From Xiphias gladius (Eukaryota > Chordata > Actinopteri > Istiophoriformes > Xiphiidae), in NCBI RefSeq assembly GCF_016859285.1, contig NC_053406.1, positions 7,805,001 through 7,869,000 of the forward strand: 64,000 bases of DNA. The letters are read 5' to 3'. The notes under the pieces are model-generated. The model was given only the letters and a program-made list of their open reading frames with translations, had not been told where the DNA came from and ran no database searches. The position numbers were made by a program, and so were the translations under genes. Positions 1-12,073 of the stretch are shown piece by piece (the first letter of the stretch is position 1; every line of letters starts with the position of its first letter).

Positions 1-588
1 TTAATGTAGGCTATATATTTTTTTTGGTAAATCTTTGTGTGTGCTGAGTGACATGAGTCTTGTGTGTGTTCTAGGTTTCTGCTTGTCTACAGTATGATAT
101 GTGGGCATAAATAAATTATCCAACCTTGTGTCTGTGTGCATGTGAGCACACACATGGTTATATGCTGTGTGTTTGAGATTGTTGCAGCAACATAACCTTT
201 GTGTCCTTCCTAAATACAGAATAAAGGAGATTAAGGGAAAGGTCAGGACACATGGCTCATCTTTTGTAGGCTGTGATACTTATCCTGGCATGTGCCTAAT
301 ACTAGAAAAAATACACTGCAATATCCTCTGGTTGGGGGTTGCATTTGAAAGTTCTGGTTGCCCACTCTGGCTTAAATATTTATTAAGAAAGTGTAGCTAC
401 AAAATGTATTAAAATAACAGATTCATTCAAAAACTGCATAATTTAGAATGTACCTTTAAATGGTTAAAAATAATTGTGCCAAATAAACATAACCTATTAT
501 CACAAAGTGTTCCCTGACTATGATAAATGTGACCCCCATACAGAACACTTGCAGTATATCCAGCACTAAACATACACACAGGCACAAC

Positions 589-598
589 ACCCCCCCCC

Positions 599-641
<43 letters not shown>
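589..641. repeat. poly-C plus (CA)n microsatellite
   Basis: A run of about 12 C residues passes directly into about 20 CA units. Apparent open frames rich in Thr-His or Cys-Val on either strand are translations of this repeat and not genes. Confidence 0.95.
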
Positions 642-643
<2 letters not shown>

Positions 644-695
644 ATATTTCTTACACACTCAATGAAAGAATGGATTCCCAAGCCCCTTACCATCA

Positions 696-890
696 ACCCC
701 AACCCTTACGCTAACCCTAACCTAAACCTAATTCTTACCTGAACCCTAAAACCAAGTCTTAAGCCTCAAACAGCCCTTTGAAAGTGTGTCAGAAAGTGAG
801 GACCAGCCAACATGTCCCCGCTCTGTAAGGTATGTAACTCAATATGGTCGTCATAAAAATAGAAGTAAGGTACGCACAAACAAAAATTTC
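696..890. repeat. Telomere-like degenerate repeat within a dispersed fish repeat
   Basis: Positions 696-755 hold degenerate CCCTAA-type units with many one-base variants (CCTAAA, CCTAATT, CCTGAA). They are followed by a unique-looking tail ending near 890. I recognise the combination of CA microsatellite, telomere-like units and this tail from dispersed copies in fish genomes. It is therefore better read as a mobile or minisatellite-like repeat than as a true interstitial telomere. Confidence 0.55.
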
Positions 891-895
891 ATGGG

Positions 896-898
896 GGG

Positions 899-928
<30 letters not shown>
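896..928. repeat. Poly-A tract
   Basis: About 30 uninterrupted A residues follow a GGGG run, at the end of the preceding dispersed repeat. It may mark the tail of a retroposed copy or may be a simple A tract. Confidence 0.8.
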
Positions 929-930
<2 letters not shown>

Positions 931-2006
931 CAGATTAAAAACAGTGGAGTATTGTAATGTCCAATGAGCCACTATGTGGAAAGCTCAAGGTTACAGACTG
1001 GAGGATAAACCAGTATGGACATATTTGGTCAAAAATAATTGTTCTTTGCAAATCAATGGCTGAAAGACAAATATCAGTGTAGGGTATTCAGAGAGCATGA
1101 GGTGGAAGAGCACACTGCTGTGGATGCCAAACACAGACTGTACACTAAAGCCTTTTATGGGTTTTATATTTTTTCCTTAACAGTGCATTTAGCGAGGGAG
1201 TACTTTTGAAAATTTTCTACTTCCTGCACAGCCATATTATTATTCACAGCTGTGAAAAGACTCACATTAATGTAAAAGCTACAGTGATAGCTTTTTAATT
1301 CAGCAGGCAAAAATTTAGAGGAGGAATGTAATGATTTTCTTAGACACGTTTTTTTCAAAAATGGGGGAGGTAGGGTCATTGGAAGATGTACTAAACAGAC
1401 AATGAAAACTAAATTCTTTAGTTAAAAAAAAAAAAAAAAAGAAGACCTTGAAAGATGAAGTGCAAGAATGGAGCGACCAGGTCTCATTTGCTGCCAGCGT
1501 GATGTGAGCACATGTGAACATATGAATGTGTACAGCTTCTAATTATCTTGTGAGAAAATCAGTGACAACAAGGGGAATTTCAACTCTGTTACCTATAGCT
1601 TTGCTTATCAATGTTGTTTTTACCATTTCGTCTATCAAACCATCTAAGGGGTTTTCATCCCGGGGAAAAGGTTTTCTACAATCTCCCAAATGTAAAACTT
1701 GAGTAAATCTGTAAAATGTGGAGGATTCAGGCATATGATGCTGCAAGGTCAGTCAAATGTCATCCTTTGGTGCATTAACAGATTGGTTGCTGATGTGTAC
1801 TATCTAGTGATCATTCTATACATGTACTGTATCTTGCACTGTATGAAATACAGTGTACTGCACTGTGTCAGACTATACAGTATGTTCTGTAAAAATAACC
1901 ATGATGTGTTTTTTTTTTTTTTTTAAAAAAAATCACTGACAGCCAGATGTACAGCAATTCTGATTGGTTTACTTCTTCCACAAAAGGGGTTTCCCCCACC
2001 TCTCAC

Positions 2007-2123
2007 CTTGGTGGTGTCATCATGGGAACGCTGATAGCGTTTCCAGCGGCAACCATAGATCCCTGTGATACATGACAAACACAGTTGGCGCTCATAGACC
2101 TGGAGGGGTTGGTGTTTCACCAT
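2007..2123 (-). CDS. gdpd5: gdpd5 (GDE2) first coding exon, N-terminal 39 residues
   Basis: Recognised as the amino terminus of glycerophosphodiester phosphodiesterase domain-containing protein 5 (GDE2), a six-pass membrane enzyme that cleaves GPI anchors and acts in neuronal differentiation. The 39 residues begin MVKHQPLQ and contain a Cys15-Cys18-Cys25 cluster (CLSC...GC), then RWKRYQRSHDDTT, almost identical to my recollection of the mammalian protein. Cys25 is the position reported to form a redox-sensitive disulfide with the C-terminal tail. The ATG at 2123-2121 has A at -3 and G at +4. The exon ends at 2007 in phase 0 before a GTGAGA donor. A good acceptor (pyrimidine tract, then CAG) puts the exon start at 2186, so 2124-2186 is 5' untranslated. 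The glycerophosphodiesterase domain is outside the window. Which teleost paralogue (a or b) this is cannot be told from 39 residues. Confidence 0.93.
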
Positions 2124-4039
2124 GCTCCTATAGTCAGTCCTGGTCCTGCTTCCAGAGCTCTAACATCCCAGTAACTACGAAGGACCCTGTAAGAAGATTA
2201 AAAAAAAAAAAAAAAAAAAGGTGTTAATGTGGAAGCAAACAATGTAGTTACAAATTGTTTGGGACTACAAAGACCATATTAGACAGTTCATGGAACAAAT
2301 AGTTACTGGAGTAACATGTCTGGCACTTTGATAGAGAACACATGCTGGCTTGAAAAGCACCCTGTTTTTGATACAAAGCCCAGCCTCAAATTAAGAGCTT
2401 GCTACCCAGCTCCCATTTCCCATGACAACTAAGACTGTTAGGAGCTTTCATCAATATGATCATGGTTAAAAAAAAAAGGAAGAAATTGAAAAGGGCTTGG
2501 TGAAACGACCATCTATTGAACACATCACAATAAATTACAGTGACCATGACTATATCACACAGTAACTACATATCTGGACAAAAAGGCAGCGTGTAGGCGC
2601 CACCTTTCCCTTCTGTGCCAGGCCAGAAAAAGCCAGGAAAAGAAAAGGGCAACAGGTGTAACAAGGATGTTATGTAACAGTGACATTTTAGCAAAACCTT
2701 TCAAATTAAAGTATTTTATTTAAAAAAAAAAAAAAAAAAAACCCCGATACATGCTGATTTGTAGGGCTTTTGTGGGCTACAAGGCAACTGAACCTGCAAG
2801 CAAGACAGCAATAATGCTGTGATGCAGTGAACCCAAACATTTGCACAGGGTCTTCCCATTTTCTCTCCTGCCTTTTCTAGATCCCTCTATAAACCAGGGG
2901 CTCTTTGCTTCATTTAATGATTTATCTAAAAATTTTAGGCTGGTGAAGGTCCGTATCAGAGAGGCATCCTACTGTGGTGCTTGTTCCAGTTCCATTAACC
3001 CCTCTCAGTGTGGACAAGGAGCAGAACACCATTATACTTTTTAAATCTCAGCACCCATTTCCTTCCTGACCACAGTAAGAGGTACCAGCCTGCGTTATCT
3101 GTGAATATTCAGTGTTATTAACTTTGTTAAGTTTCCCATTGAGCTGCTGCCCAGTCAGCACTGAGACTCTGCAATCAGCTATAATAACAATAATGATATT
3201 ACAGAAGTGCTGACTGTTATCACAAGTTTACCTCACTCTCCAGGGACATGATGGAGCCTGTTGTGCTGCTGCTGCAGTTGCCAAAACACATGCCTCAGTT
3301 CAATCTGGGGTTGAAAGTGCATCTTGGCGTTATCAAAGCATAAACTATGCATAATTAATGGCATCTGTCTGCTGATAGGAGTCAAACAAACACAATTAAG
3401 AGTGTATACACAAAAACATGTTTCCCTAGAGCCTTTTAACCAGTGATATTCCTCTTTAGTTGCAGTTTGTGAAGCACAGCTAGCATATGTCCAAAACTCA
3501 TTTGATGTTTCAGAGCCTTCTGCATGATGATAACTACACCCCTCCTGCTGTAATCAGGCTGTCTCAGGCTCTGGGCAACTGCTCATTAGCATCTGCAGCA
3601 GTGGCCATGTTTCCTGTTATTAGTAAAACTGCTCTGAGGAGGGTGGGCCTGACATGAAGGTATAATGAACCTGGCCCACCCCAGCAGGACCAAAAGGGTC
3701 TTTGACAGGCAATGTGCAGTGCTGCTCAATCCATTAAAAAGTGTTAAGTTTTATACTTTAATTAACCACATATAATAACTGCAATTATACTATACCACTA
3801 CTGCTATTATAACTCTTAAATCACCACAGTAAAACTTCCCATCTCAAAATTGGCAAATATACTCAAAGATTAGAATTCATTTGTGATGTCCAGCCATAAA
3901 GTCTGACAAGTTTGGACTATATTAGCTCATCCAAAATAACAGCATCAGAATTGCTGAATTAAACGCTGCATCTTATGTTACAAAACACATACAATTTGTA
4001 GGACCCTATTAGTCAAACAGTCTAATCACAGCCAGTAAA

Positions 4040-4130
4040 TATACTGTTTGTACTGAGTGGCAGCAATGAGAATCAAGCCCCTGGTGCTGGCATGGTTGAT
4101 GCAGTGCTTTACCCACTGACTGATACAAGA
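4040..4130 (-). repeat. Decayed tRNA-derived SINE fragment
   Basis: On the minus strand the sequence resembles a tRNA-like promoter region: an A-box-like CAGTGGGTAAAGC is followed about 30 bases later by a B-box-like GGGCTTGATTCTC. This is the arrangement of fish tRNA-derived SINEs. It carries several mismatches, so it is a fossil and not a functional tRNA gene; no cloverleaf can be closed. Confidence 0.5.
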
Positions 4131-4490
4131 CAAACTGTCAAACAAAACCCGCCACAGACCGGATGAATGCAGAGACTCACATTTTTATGTCCTACCGCTG
4201 GCCAAATACACTATGCACCAGTGTGTTATCAATAATCACCTTATCTAAGTGTGCACTAATGTACTGCCCAACATCTAGCTATCATGCTGCCAATCTTACT
4301 GAGTAACTACACTGCAGTCTGAGGGATTTAGACCTTGATCAGATCAGGCACTGCTTGACTACTGGCATAGCTATTATGCCTGTCAGACATTTCTTCTGAA
4401 TAACCCATGTCTGTCTGGTGAACGGAGATCCCAGTGTTGTAATCAAAGGATTTTGAGTCTGCTGAAGCAATCAAATTTGCAAACAATTGC

Positions 4491-4552
4491 AAAAAAAAAT
4501 AAATAAATAAAATAAAATAATAAAAAATATATTTTATTTATTTTTTAAATTT
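4491..4552. repeat. AT-rich simple sequence, partly self-complementary
   Basis: An AAAT/AAATA-rich arm runs into ATATATTTTATTTATTTTTT, which is roughly its reverse complement, giving a potential AT hairpin. Low-complexity sequence within the gdpd5 intron. Confidence 0.7.
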
Positions 4553-7500
4553 AAGCTATACTAAAAGCAGGGCTCTTGGGATACATTATATCACCCACTC
4601 TATTCGTATTTTATGTATTTATGTTCTGCAATTTCAGAGGCATGTTTCCTTCACCTGTTACAAATTTAGTGATTTATCCATTTGTCTTTCAATGTTGCAC
4701 CCTCAGGTTAAAAAAAATAAACTTACCAGTTAAACCCTTTTGATCTAGGTGATTATTATGGCCTCTGATCTAGCACTACTTTCAGATCCACACTTAAATT
4801 TTGTCCAAATAGTGGTAAGACATATTCAAAACTGTTTCCATTTTTCATTTATTCAAAACACATAGACAGTAGTAAATATTTCTAATATACATTATGTCCT
4901 GTCTCAATAACATAAAAATGCCAAATGAAATCTCAACTAGATTAAATGATTCAATATTAATATTGGTTGACCTGAACTTCAGCGATGGTTGAGTATGATC
5001 AACAACTGCAAGCTTAATGAACAGAAGACTAATATGGATGTATGTCTGGGCATGCAGACCAAGCCTTTAAGACAGGAAAACAATCATGCAGCTGACAGTG
5101 AAGCTCTGGTGGTGCATTCATCAAGGCAAAGTAACAACCACTCTCAGCACTGTCATGTTGTCACTTGTTGACAAATTATAATTTTCAAACCTGTATCTAC
5201 AGCTATGTCTCCATGTTGTTACGGCAAAGTGGATCAAGTGGTTTATTTTGCAACATGTTTACCTCCAAAAGCTTCCATTCATGCCAGTGTCTGGCATGAG
5301 CTTGTATCCTCAAAGTCAAAAATATCCCAGTCATCACTGCAACATCTGTTGAGCTGAACATCAAACAGCCCTTTAATTCCAACTATTTGATGTGGGATAT
5401 TATCATAATTAGGCACAGCAGAACTGAGGCTACAGATTTGTCACCATGAAATGAAAGGCTAATCCATTTTTTACTTCGTAATAAAAATGGCATATAAACA
5501 CAGAAGGAAAAGTTCTGCAATGAATCCCTTTATCAGCATGATGTCTTATCAGAAACTCATCAGCTAATCAGACCCAGTGGACACAATTCTGCACAGGAAG
5601 GAATTATGCTCTTCCAAGACTCTGCAGCACTACCATGTTTTGCCAACATGGATGTGGCACCTCAGCAGTTGTAGAAATGTGACCACTGTAAGGAGTGTGG
5701 GCTGCACTGTCACAATGACTCACTGTGTCACAAACAACAACCAGGCCACAAAACTTGAAACTTTAAAGCGAATGAGCACAAAATACAACTACAGACCACC
5801 TTCCTCATGCTTAGTTGCATGTCAGGTTTATAATAAAAAGATCCATTGTGTCAAGCTTTACACACCCTGTCAGATACTGTCATCTGCATTGCTCCTCCAT
5901 GACTGGAACAGATTAACCAAGTGAAATCAACAATTGATCAAAGCTTTTCTCCACAGAAGAAGCAGCTTTCCTAACATGTCTGTCTTTCACAACTTGTCTA
6001 AACTTGGGTCAACAAGAAGGGATGTTATGAGGGGTGTATGAAATACCCCAAAAAGGCTGTTGTCATCTCCTTTTCTGCTGCCTCATTTCCTCCAATCAAA
6101 GGCAAGCGAGGGAAAACAGTCTGCAGTGGAGGAAATGCTTCAGCAGTTTCCCCAGCAGAAAGCAGTGTCTTCTTCCAACCAGGGAACTGAGGGCAAGCAG
6201 CAGAGAACTGTGGGACCGAAGGCCAACCCACTACAGAGAAAGAAAAGATCCTTACTAATTAATTAATAAATAAATAAATAAATAAACGAATTATCCCTAC
6301 GTAACCCCCACAATGTCATTCAAAACACCTCTTTAAATGTAAGGAGTCAACAAAATGACAGTAATACCCGTTATCCCACACAATAGGCTTACATTTATTA
6401 ATAATGCTGTGAAGCTTATAATGTTCAATCGCTAACTTTCTGAGGGAGGTATTTATTAAATTAGACTTTACCCAACTGGTGATTTGTTCACACCGTGGGG
6501 TGTATTGTTGTTATATTGGATTGTGTTATAGTGCAAGATGTTCTTGTTCACATATTACTTCTGAGTTGAACCAACAACTGTGACTGAACTGAAAGAAGTG
6601 ACACTCTAAGCTTCTAAGAATCTGGGTGCAAAGGCCAAAAAGTTTTAGGGGGCAAAATTAGATGCGAACACCTTATTTACACAAACAGTGACTGACTCCA
6701 AAAACAGCACAGAGTAATCTTGTCATGAATACAACACGCAAATATCTACCTGCAGTACTTTAAGGAATCTATTCAGTCTTCTGAAAATGGGCCTCCATTT
6801 CATCTTATCCTGATCCTTGTCATGTTTGAATGATCTGAACTGCTTATTGAGATGTGCAATGGATACCAGGTCACGGAGCACCATGGAGGATTGGCTGAAC
6901 CCTGTGGCATCAGAAGATGCCAGTGATGGAGTTGATTAGTTACACATGGTTGATAAAGGCCATTATAACATGCAATGACAGTCATTACAACAGAGCTGTT
7001 AGAGAGACTTGGCAACATTTAAAAATTTAGTGAGATGAAAGATCCATCATCTCTCAAGCAGTACTCTTGGTAGCGGTATCTCACACTACCCATCTCTTAT
7101 ACTGTTTAAACAAACCATTGTTGCTGCTTTCTATATAGTAAATCCAATGCCTTCCTCTACACTGTAGGACAGACCTGCAGCCTGTGTTTAGAATAGTAAA
7201 TTAGCAGGCTTTTATAAACAGGCCACTGATTCAGACATTATTGTGTTCTATCAGTTGGAACAATGCAGTAAATTGTATAGCCATGTAAAGAAAATGAAAG
7301 ACTGGTAGTTTAAAGAGTAATTTAAAGCATAAATTATGTCACAAGGCCAATTACCAACCATGTAAAAAGAGGTGAGCACAGATATTAAAGACAGACACAC
7401 ACACAAATGCAGGCTATGATTCATACTGCTTTTCTTTAATTCCTCTGGCCTTGAGATAAAGCCAGCTGAGTTTCCTGGGAAACCAAAAATCTGGAGACGT

Positions 7501-10500
7501 GTTCTTACTGGCCAGGCGTAGACTGCATAATGTGTGTGTATGTGCACTGTTCAAAAGTATTACTACTTCAACTTCAGGTGAAGCAAGGGGAAAACTACTG
7601 TTACTAAGTTTATACTTAAGATAGCTGTGGATCAAGCAAAAGATGTGGTCTACACTCTTAAAACCAAGTTGGACTGCAGAACATACATTAAAGCAGGAAA
7701 ATCACAGCACTTTGCTAACAAATACTTTCTGCGCAGCTTTTTTTCCACACTGAATCTTAATTTAAAATTGCCTTGAAATTACTTTTGACCTTTACTCCTC
7801 CATAATGCAGACTACTTAAGCCATTTAATAATATAATCTGTAAGACTGCTGGCGGAGCACCTGAATAGTGAATTGTAAAGGCTGCACAATAATATATACT
7901 GTCAACTGTATCATAAAGAACAGACTGGGAAATCACAACTAAGTTACCAAACATTTCAAAGACAATCATGTAGCAAGCACTACAAAACACTGAGGTAACA
8001 GACTTGCATCCACCATGTCAATTAGCTTATTCACACTAAATGACTTCTGAGGCCCACAAAACCACAGTTTCATTTTGTTTCTACTAGCTTTATGATGATG
8101 ATGATGATAATTAGCCAAACATGCTACTGCATACCCATCATCATGTGCTGACAGACTTGAAAAACACCTCCTTCAATAATCATGGAGTGATAAGCAAAGG
8201 ATTCAGCCCTACGACATCAATTGAGCGGCTCAATATCTAAGGCCAAAAGCTCCCTTCAAAATGTTTTGTTTGAACAAACCTCAAATCTCCTAACATTAAT
8301 CATCATTTTGACGTCACAAGGTTGTGCACACTTGAAGTCAGCAACGTTCGTAAACAATTAGGAAAGCATGTTTTGCATGCTTTCAGGCACCACCATACCC
8401 ACCAGCATTGCTCATCGGCTCAAAAAGAAAAGCAGATTTTCCTCTTCAACAACTTTTTTACATTTTGTTGTAGAATATGTTATATAAATTTTTAAGGTTC
8501 CACAGCCTCCAAATCTTCAATCTATGCTGTGATTTTACATTTTATATTTGAAAGTAGAGTTATCCGTTTTCTCCTTGCCATCTTCATGGCATTAAAATCA
8601 CTTGACAAAAATAACAGTGACCTTCCAGATGAGACTGCAAGTTCAGGAAAGAAGCACACAACATATTTTTGGTGGTCTTAAAGTATTGCATGTAATGTAT
8701 TAACAATATGAATACATTTTTATTTTTTTGATTTACTTAATGTATCTACTCTATCCAGGAATCTGGTGTAAGAATTAACTTGGTATTTTAATAACTAAGT
8801 GACAAAAGATTGATCTACTGTAGAATCAATCACAGCCATTGATTCCACTTTGTTAGAGCCACCAAGGGGGATTAGGCACCTACAAATAAGAAGGTGTTAC
8901 AATTAACAGCCTGCTTTCACAGAGTGTTGCAAGATGAAGGGAGGAATACTGATTAGTATACAGCATGGAAGCAAAAGGCGAGTTAGTTAGCACCAAAAAA
9001 AGAAGACAGCTAACAGGCAGTTTGCTCTGATGTTAGGAAAGGTTGATGTCAGGAAAATCCTTCTCAAGGACTTTGTTCAACATTTTCAAAACAGGATTGT
9101 GGTTATGTGGTATGCGCTTAACCGTTAGGCTAACAAGGCAAATCCAGTTTTTAACAAGAGGGCAAGGAATGATTATGTCAAGTAATATTCCTTGACATAT
9201 AAGAATGAATGCAGTTTCATCTATAAAGATACAAGACCCGAGGCACAATGAATATTCAGTAACATTAATCGATGTTCCAGTTTCTCAAGCTTTCAAAGCT
9301 TACAACAGCACGATGGAAAAAAAGAACTGAGAATTCAACACATACTTGTTGAGAGACATTGGTGCCAGAACTTTCTGGCCTGACAAATGAGAATAGAAGG
9401 GTATTGCAAAATGTTCACACAAGGACTCCTGGGTGTTAATGTCCTTCCTGCTCACGATATTGGCCATGTCATGATTTCACATTTAATTATTATTATTTCT
9501 GAAACTGAGAGAACCCATTATATCAATAATCTTGAGCAACTATTGAGTATTCTCTATGAAATTTACAAAGGCGTAAGATAAGGCACAATACTAATATAAC
9601 CATCTAATAGATAACATAAGGGACTGGACAGCTTTATGGATCACAAACAGCTCAATGTTAGAGGAAGATTAGTGTCTTCTTGTGAACAACTAAGCCAAGC
9701 AGTTGTCACAGCAGCTTGAAATATCAAAAGACATACATTAAACCTTGTATCAAAAATGCACGCTCCAGGGCTGTGGCATGCCAGGTAGTGAGCAGTGCTG
9801 CTGTAGCTCACAGCCAGCTGGGAAAAAAAATAATTATTTTGAGGAGACATACTTTGCAAACTTGCTGACAGTGACAAATAAACAGAAGTAGTAGAGTTGG
9901 GGGGACGGTACAAGAACATCCAGACAATTTGACACTTCTCATCTCACTGCTCATCAAACTAAAAAAAAAATTATAGGTAAGACATAATCCAAGGAAAAAA
10001 TTTATCTAATCACAGTCCATCAGCATCTGCAAATTAGAAAATTGACAGCAGGAAGAGGAACTGCCATGACTGAAATTCATTTCCATTATTAGAGCAAAAC
10101 AAAATGAAAACTGACTGGAGAAAAGACAGAAATCCACCTTTGTCATTTCATTGCAGATGAAACAACAGAGGTTTAAGTGGGTCAAGTGAAATGTGCAAAT
10201 ATCGCTCATTTTTCATCTGGAGATAAAAATAATCTTTAAGGATTCGGTTTCCTCTTATAGTATGAAGCAACCTTAATGGGCTGAAGAAAGGTTTGATTCC
10301 TAAGCAAAGGCACTTTCATTGTGAAGTGTATTTGGTTTGATGCATAAGTATAAGATGGCTTGTGGTTGCAGGAACAAAATTGATCAAAGCAAGGTGGCTA
10401 CAGAAAACAATCAATCCGTATTAGAAGCTTTATGGAGCCTTGTGGATGAAGGGGTTGGTCATTACTGCTTTCAGTTTTTTCAGGCACTGTAAATACAGTG

Positions 10501-10689
10501 CTCCTCCAATGAGGCCTCACCCATCAACATGGATGAATGATGAGCAGCTTTTATTTAGGTTTCATCTATTAGGTGTCAAGTGCAAAGGTGGGAGTGTTCC
10601 TAATGCCTAATGCATGTGTTTTGGGATATGAGGAATGGACCACCCAGACATGTGTGTTGGTGCAGAGGCATTAAGGAAATGGGCAAACT

Positions 10690-10800
10690 TCACAAATAGA
10701 AACTACCGCGGTTGCCCTTTTAGAAGTTTGAAGCCAGAACCTGCCTGCTGTGAGGTGACAGTGCTAACCTCTGATGTACCATGCCACTGTTTAGGCAGCT
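10690..10800 (-). repeat. Decayed tRNA-derived SINE fragment
   Basis: Read on the minus strand it contains GGTTAGCACTGTCACCTCA followed by a B-box-like AGGTTCTGGCTTCAA. This matches the head of a common fish tRNA-derived SINE of the 'gttagcactgtcgcctcacagc' type. The tail is not clear. Confidence 0.55.
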
Positions 10801-11084
10801 GACAGTGTGTGGGTTTGAATAATTAGCACTTTTAAGACTGGATGACACTGACTCATGTCTGCTTAATGTATCTTTTTAACCACACTTTCTCATCAACTTC
10901 AGTATAGCCTGTGATTTCAGATGTCTGGAGGGAAATTGAGAGGAAGCTGTCCGTACACGAAGAGTGCCAGGCTATGAAGAGCCAATAGAATGGACATGTA
11001 TGGGAAGGCCAGAGCTGAACGTCAGTGTCCATGATGCCAACGCAAACTTTCAAGCTAACTAGAATCCATAAATTACTGCTAAAT

Positions 11085-11360
11085 GCTGGGGACCATGAAT
11101 GCCTGAAACAAAATTTGTCTCAATCCATCAAGTAGATATTGAGATATTTTACTGGAAAAGTAAAAATTTTGGCCTGCTGGTGGCACTAGACAAAAAGTCA
11201 AGAGATCAATAATATCAGTAAGTATCATCCTCTGGGGACCATGAATGTCTGACAAATTTCATGGCAATCCATCTAGTCCTTGTCCAGATATTTCAGTCTG
11301 GACCAAAGACACAGACTGATATTACCATCCATAAACCCCTGCGGCTAGAATGGCTAAAAA
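11085..11360 (+). repeat. Dispersed teleost repeat (ATGAATGTCTG... type)
   Basis: Two internal copies of a 'GGGGACCATGAATG...' phrase (near 11089 and 11236) precede text about 'caatccatc...gatattt' and a terminal CGGCTAGAATGGCTAAAAA. I recognise this from memory as a frequent fish interspersed repeat. I cannot assign it to a named family without a library search. Confidence 0.55.
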
Positions 11361-12036
11361 TGCAAATGCAACAGTAGAATTAGTAATATACAGTGTGGTC
11401 CACTGTAGGTAGGCAGGCACGATATGCTACCCTGCATTAAAACAACCAAAGGTAAGGAGTGCAATGTTTGTGAGAGAAAGAAAGCCAGGATGAAAGGGCA
11501 AGGGGATAAAGATGGTTTTGGGGAGAGTAAGGGGTGTGAAGATGGGCACTTTGCCTGTTTTATCAAACTAATTTGAGCGTGTTGGTGTTATAACCAGCAA
11601 CATCTGGATCGTATATTCAAGCCTTATATGAAGAGGCAGCTTCATAATCTCACTCTCATATGGATTTGATGTTCCTTCTTGATGATTATTAAAGCTCTGA
11701 TAACAAAAGAGGACTAAGCTTTAAGCATTTGTGCCCAGCTTGCCTGCAATATCAGCAACTTCCATTAAAACGGCACGCTCCAGCTTTCCAAGCACATAAT
11801 TGTTAATTCACCAAACCACTCATAAAATGGTTCATTAAGTTTTTAATGAAAAAGAAAAATGTGAGCTGGTATTTTTGGATACTTGTCTAGTAATGAAGTT
11901 AATGGTGATTTTTATACATTGAAAAAAATGTATTTGCTGAAAGAGTGTAAAGGCAATAGATATACAGTCCATTACGGCCACCTGTCAGAGCTCTCCAGCC
12001 TCTACTCAAAATACTTTTCAACCAAGGCTCCAATTC

Positions 12037-12073
<37 letters not shown>

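Larger units (their letters stand above)
1..2006. other. gdpd5 intron 2 (window edge), no exon seen
   Basis: This stretch lies downstream, on the minus strand, of the first gdpd5 coding exon, so it should be the intron leading to coding exon 2. I looked on the minus strand for the expected continuation after the DDTT residues of GDE2, a Trp-Glu-Arg-rich stretch followed by a membrane segment, and found nothing similar. The second coding exon must lie left of the window. Contents are a CA microsatellite, a telomere-like dispersed repeat, A tracts at 896-928 and 1424-1440, and a T tract near 1909-1924. Short open frames here have no recognisable domain. Confidence 0.6.

Noticed and set aside
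427..714. Open frames rich in Cys-Val or Thr-His on both strands
   Set aside because: They are translations of the poly-C/CA microsatellite.
696..755. True interstitial telomere
   Set aside because: Units are too divergent, and the flanks match a dispersed fish repeat.
4040..4130. Possible functional tRNA gene on the minus strand
   Set aside because: A- and B-box likeness only. The acceptor stem and cloverleaf do not close, so it is called a SINE fossil.
5577..5924. 115-codon open frame on the plus strand
   Set aside because: No recognisable domain, starts with a non-ATG codon, no splice or promoter context, ordinary intronic composition.
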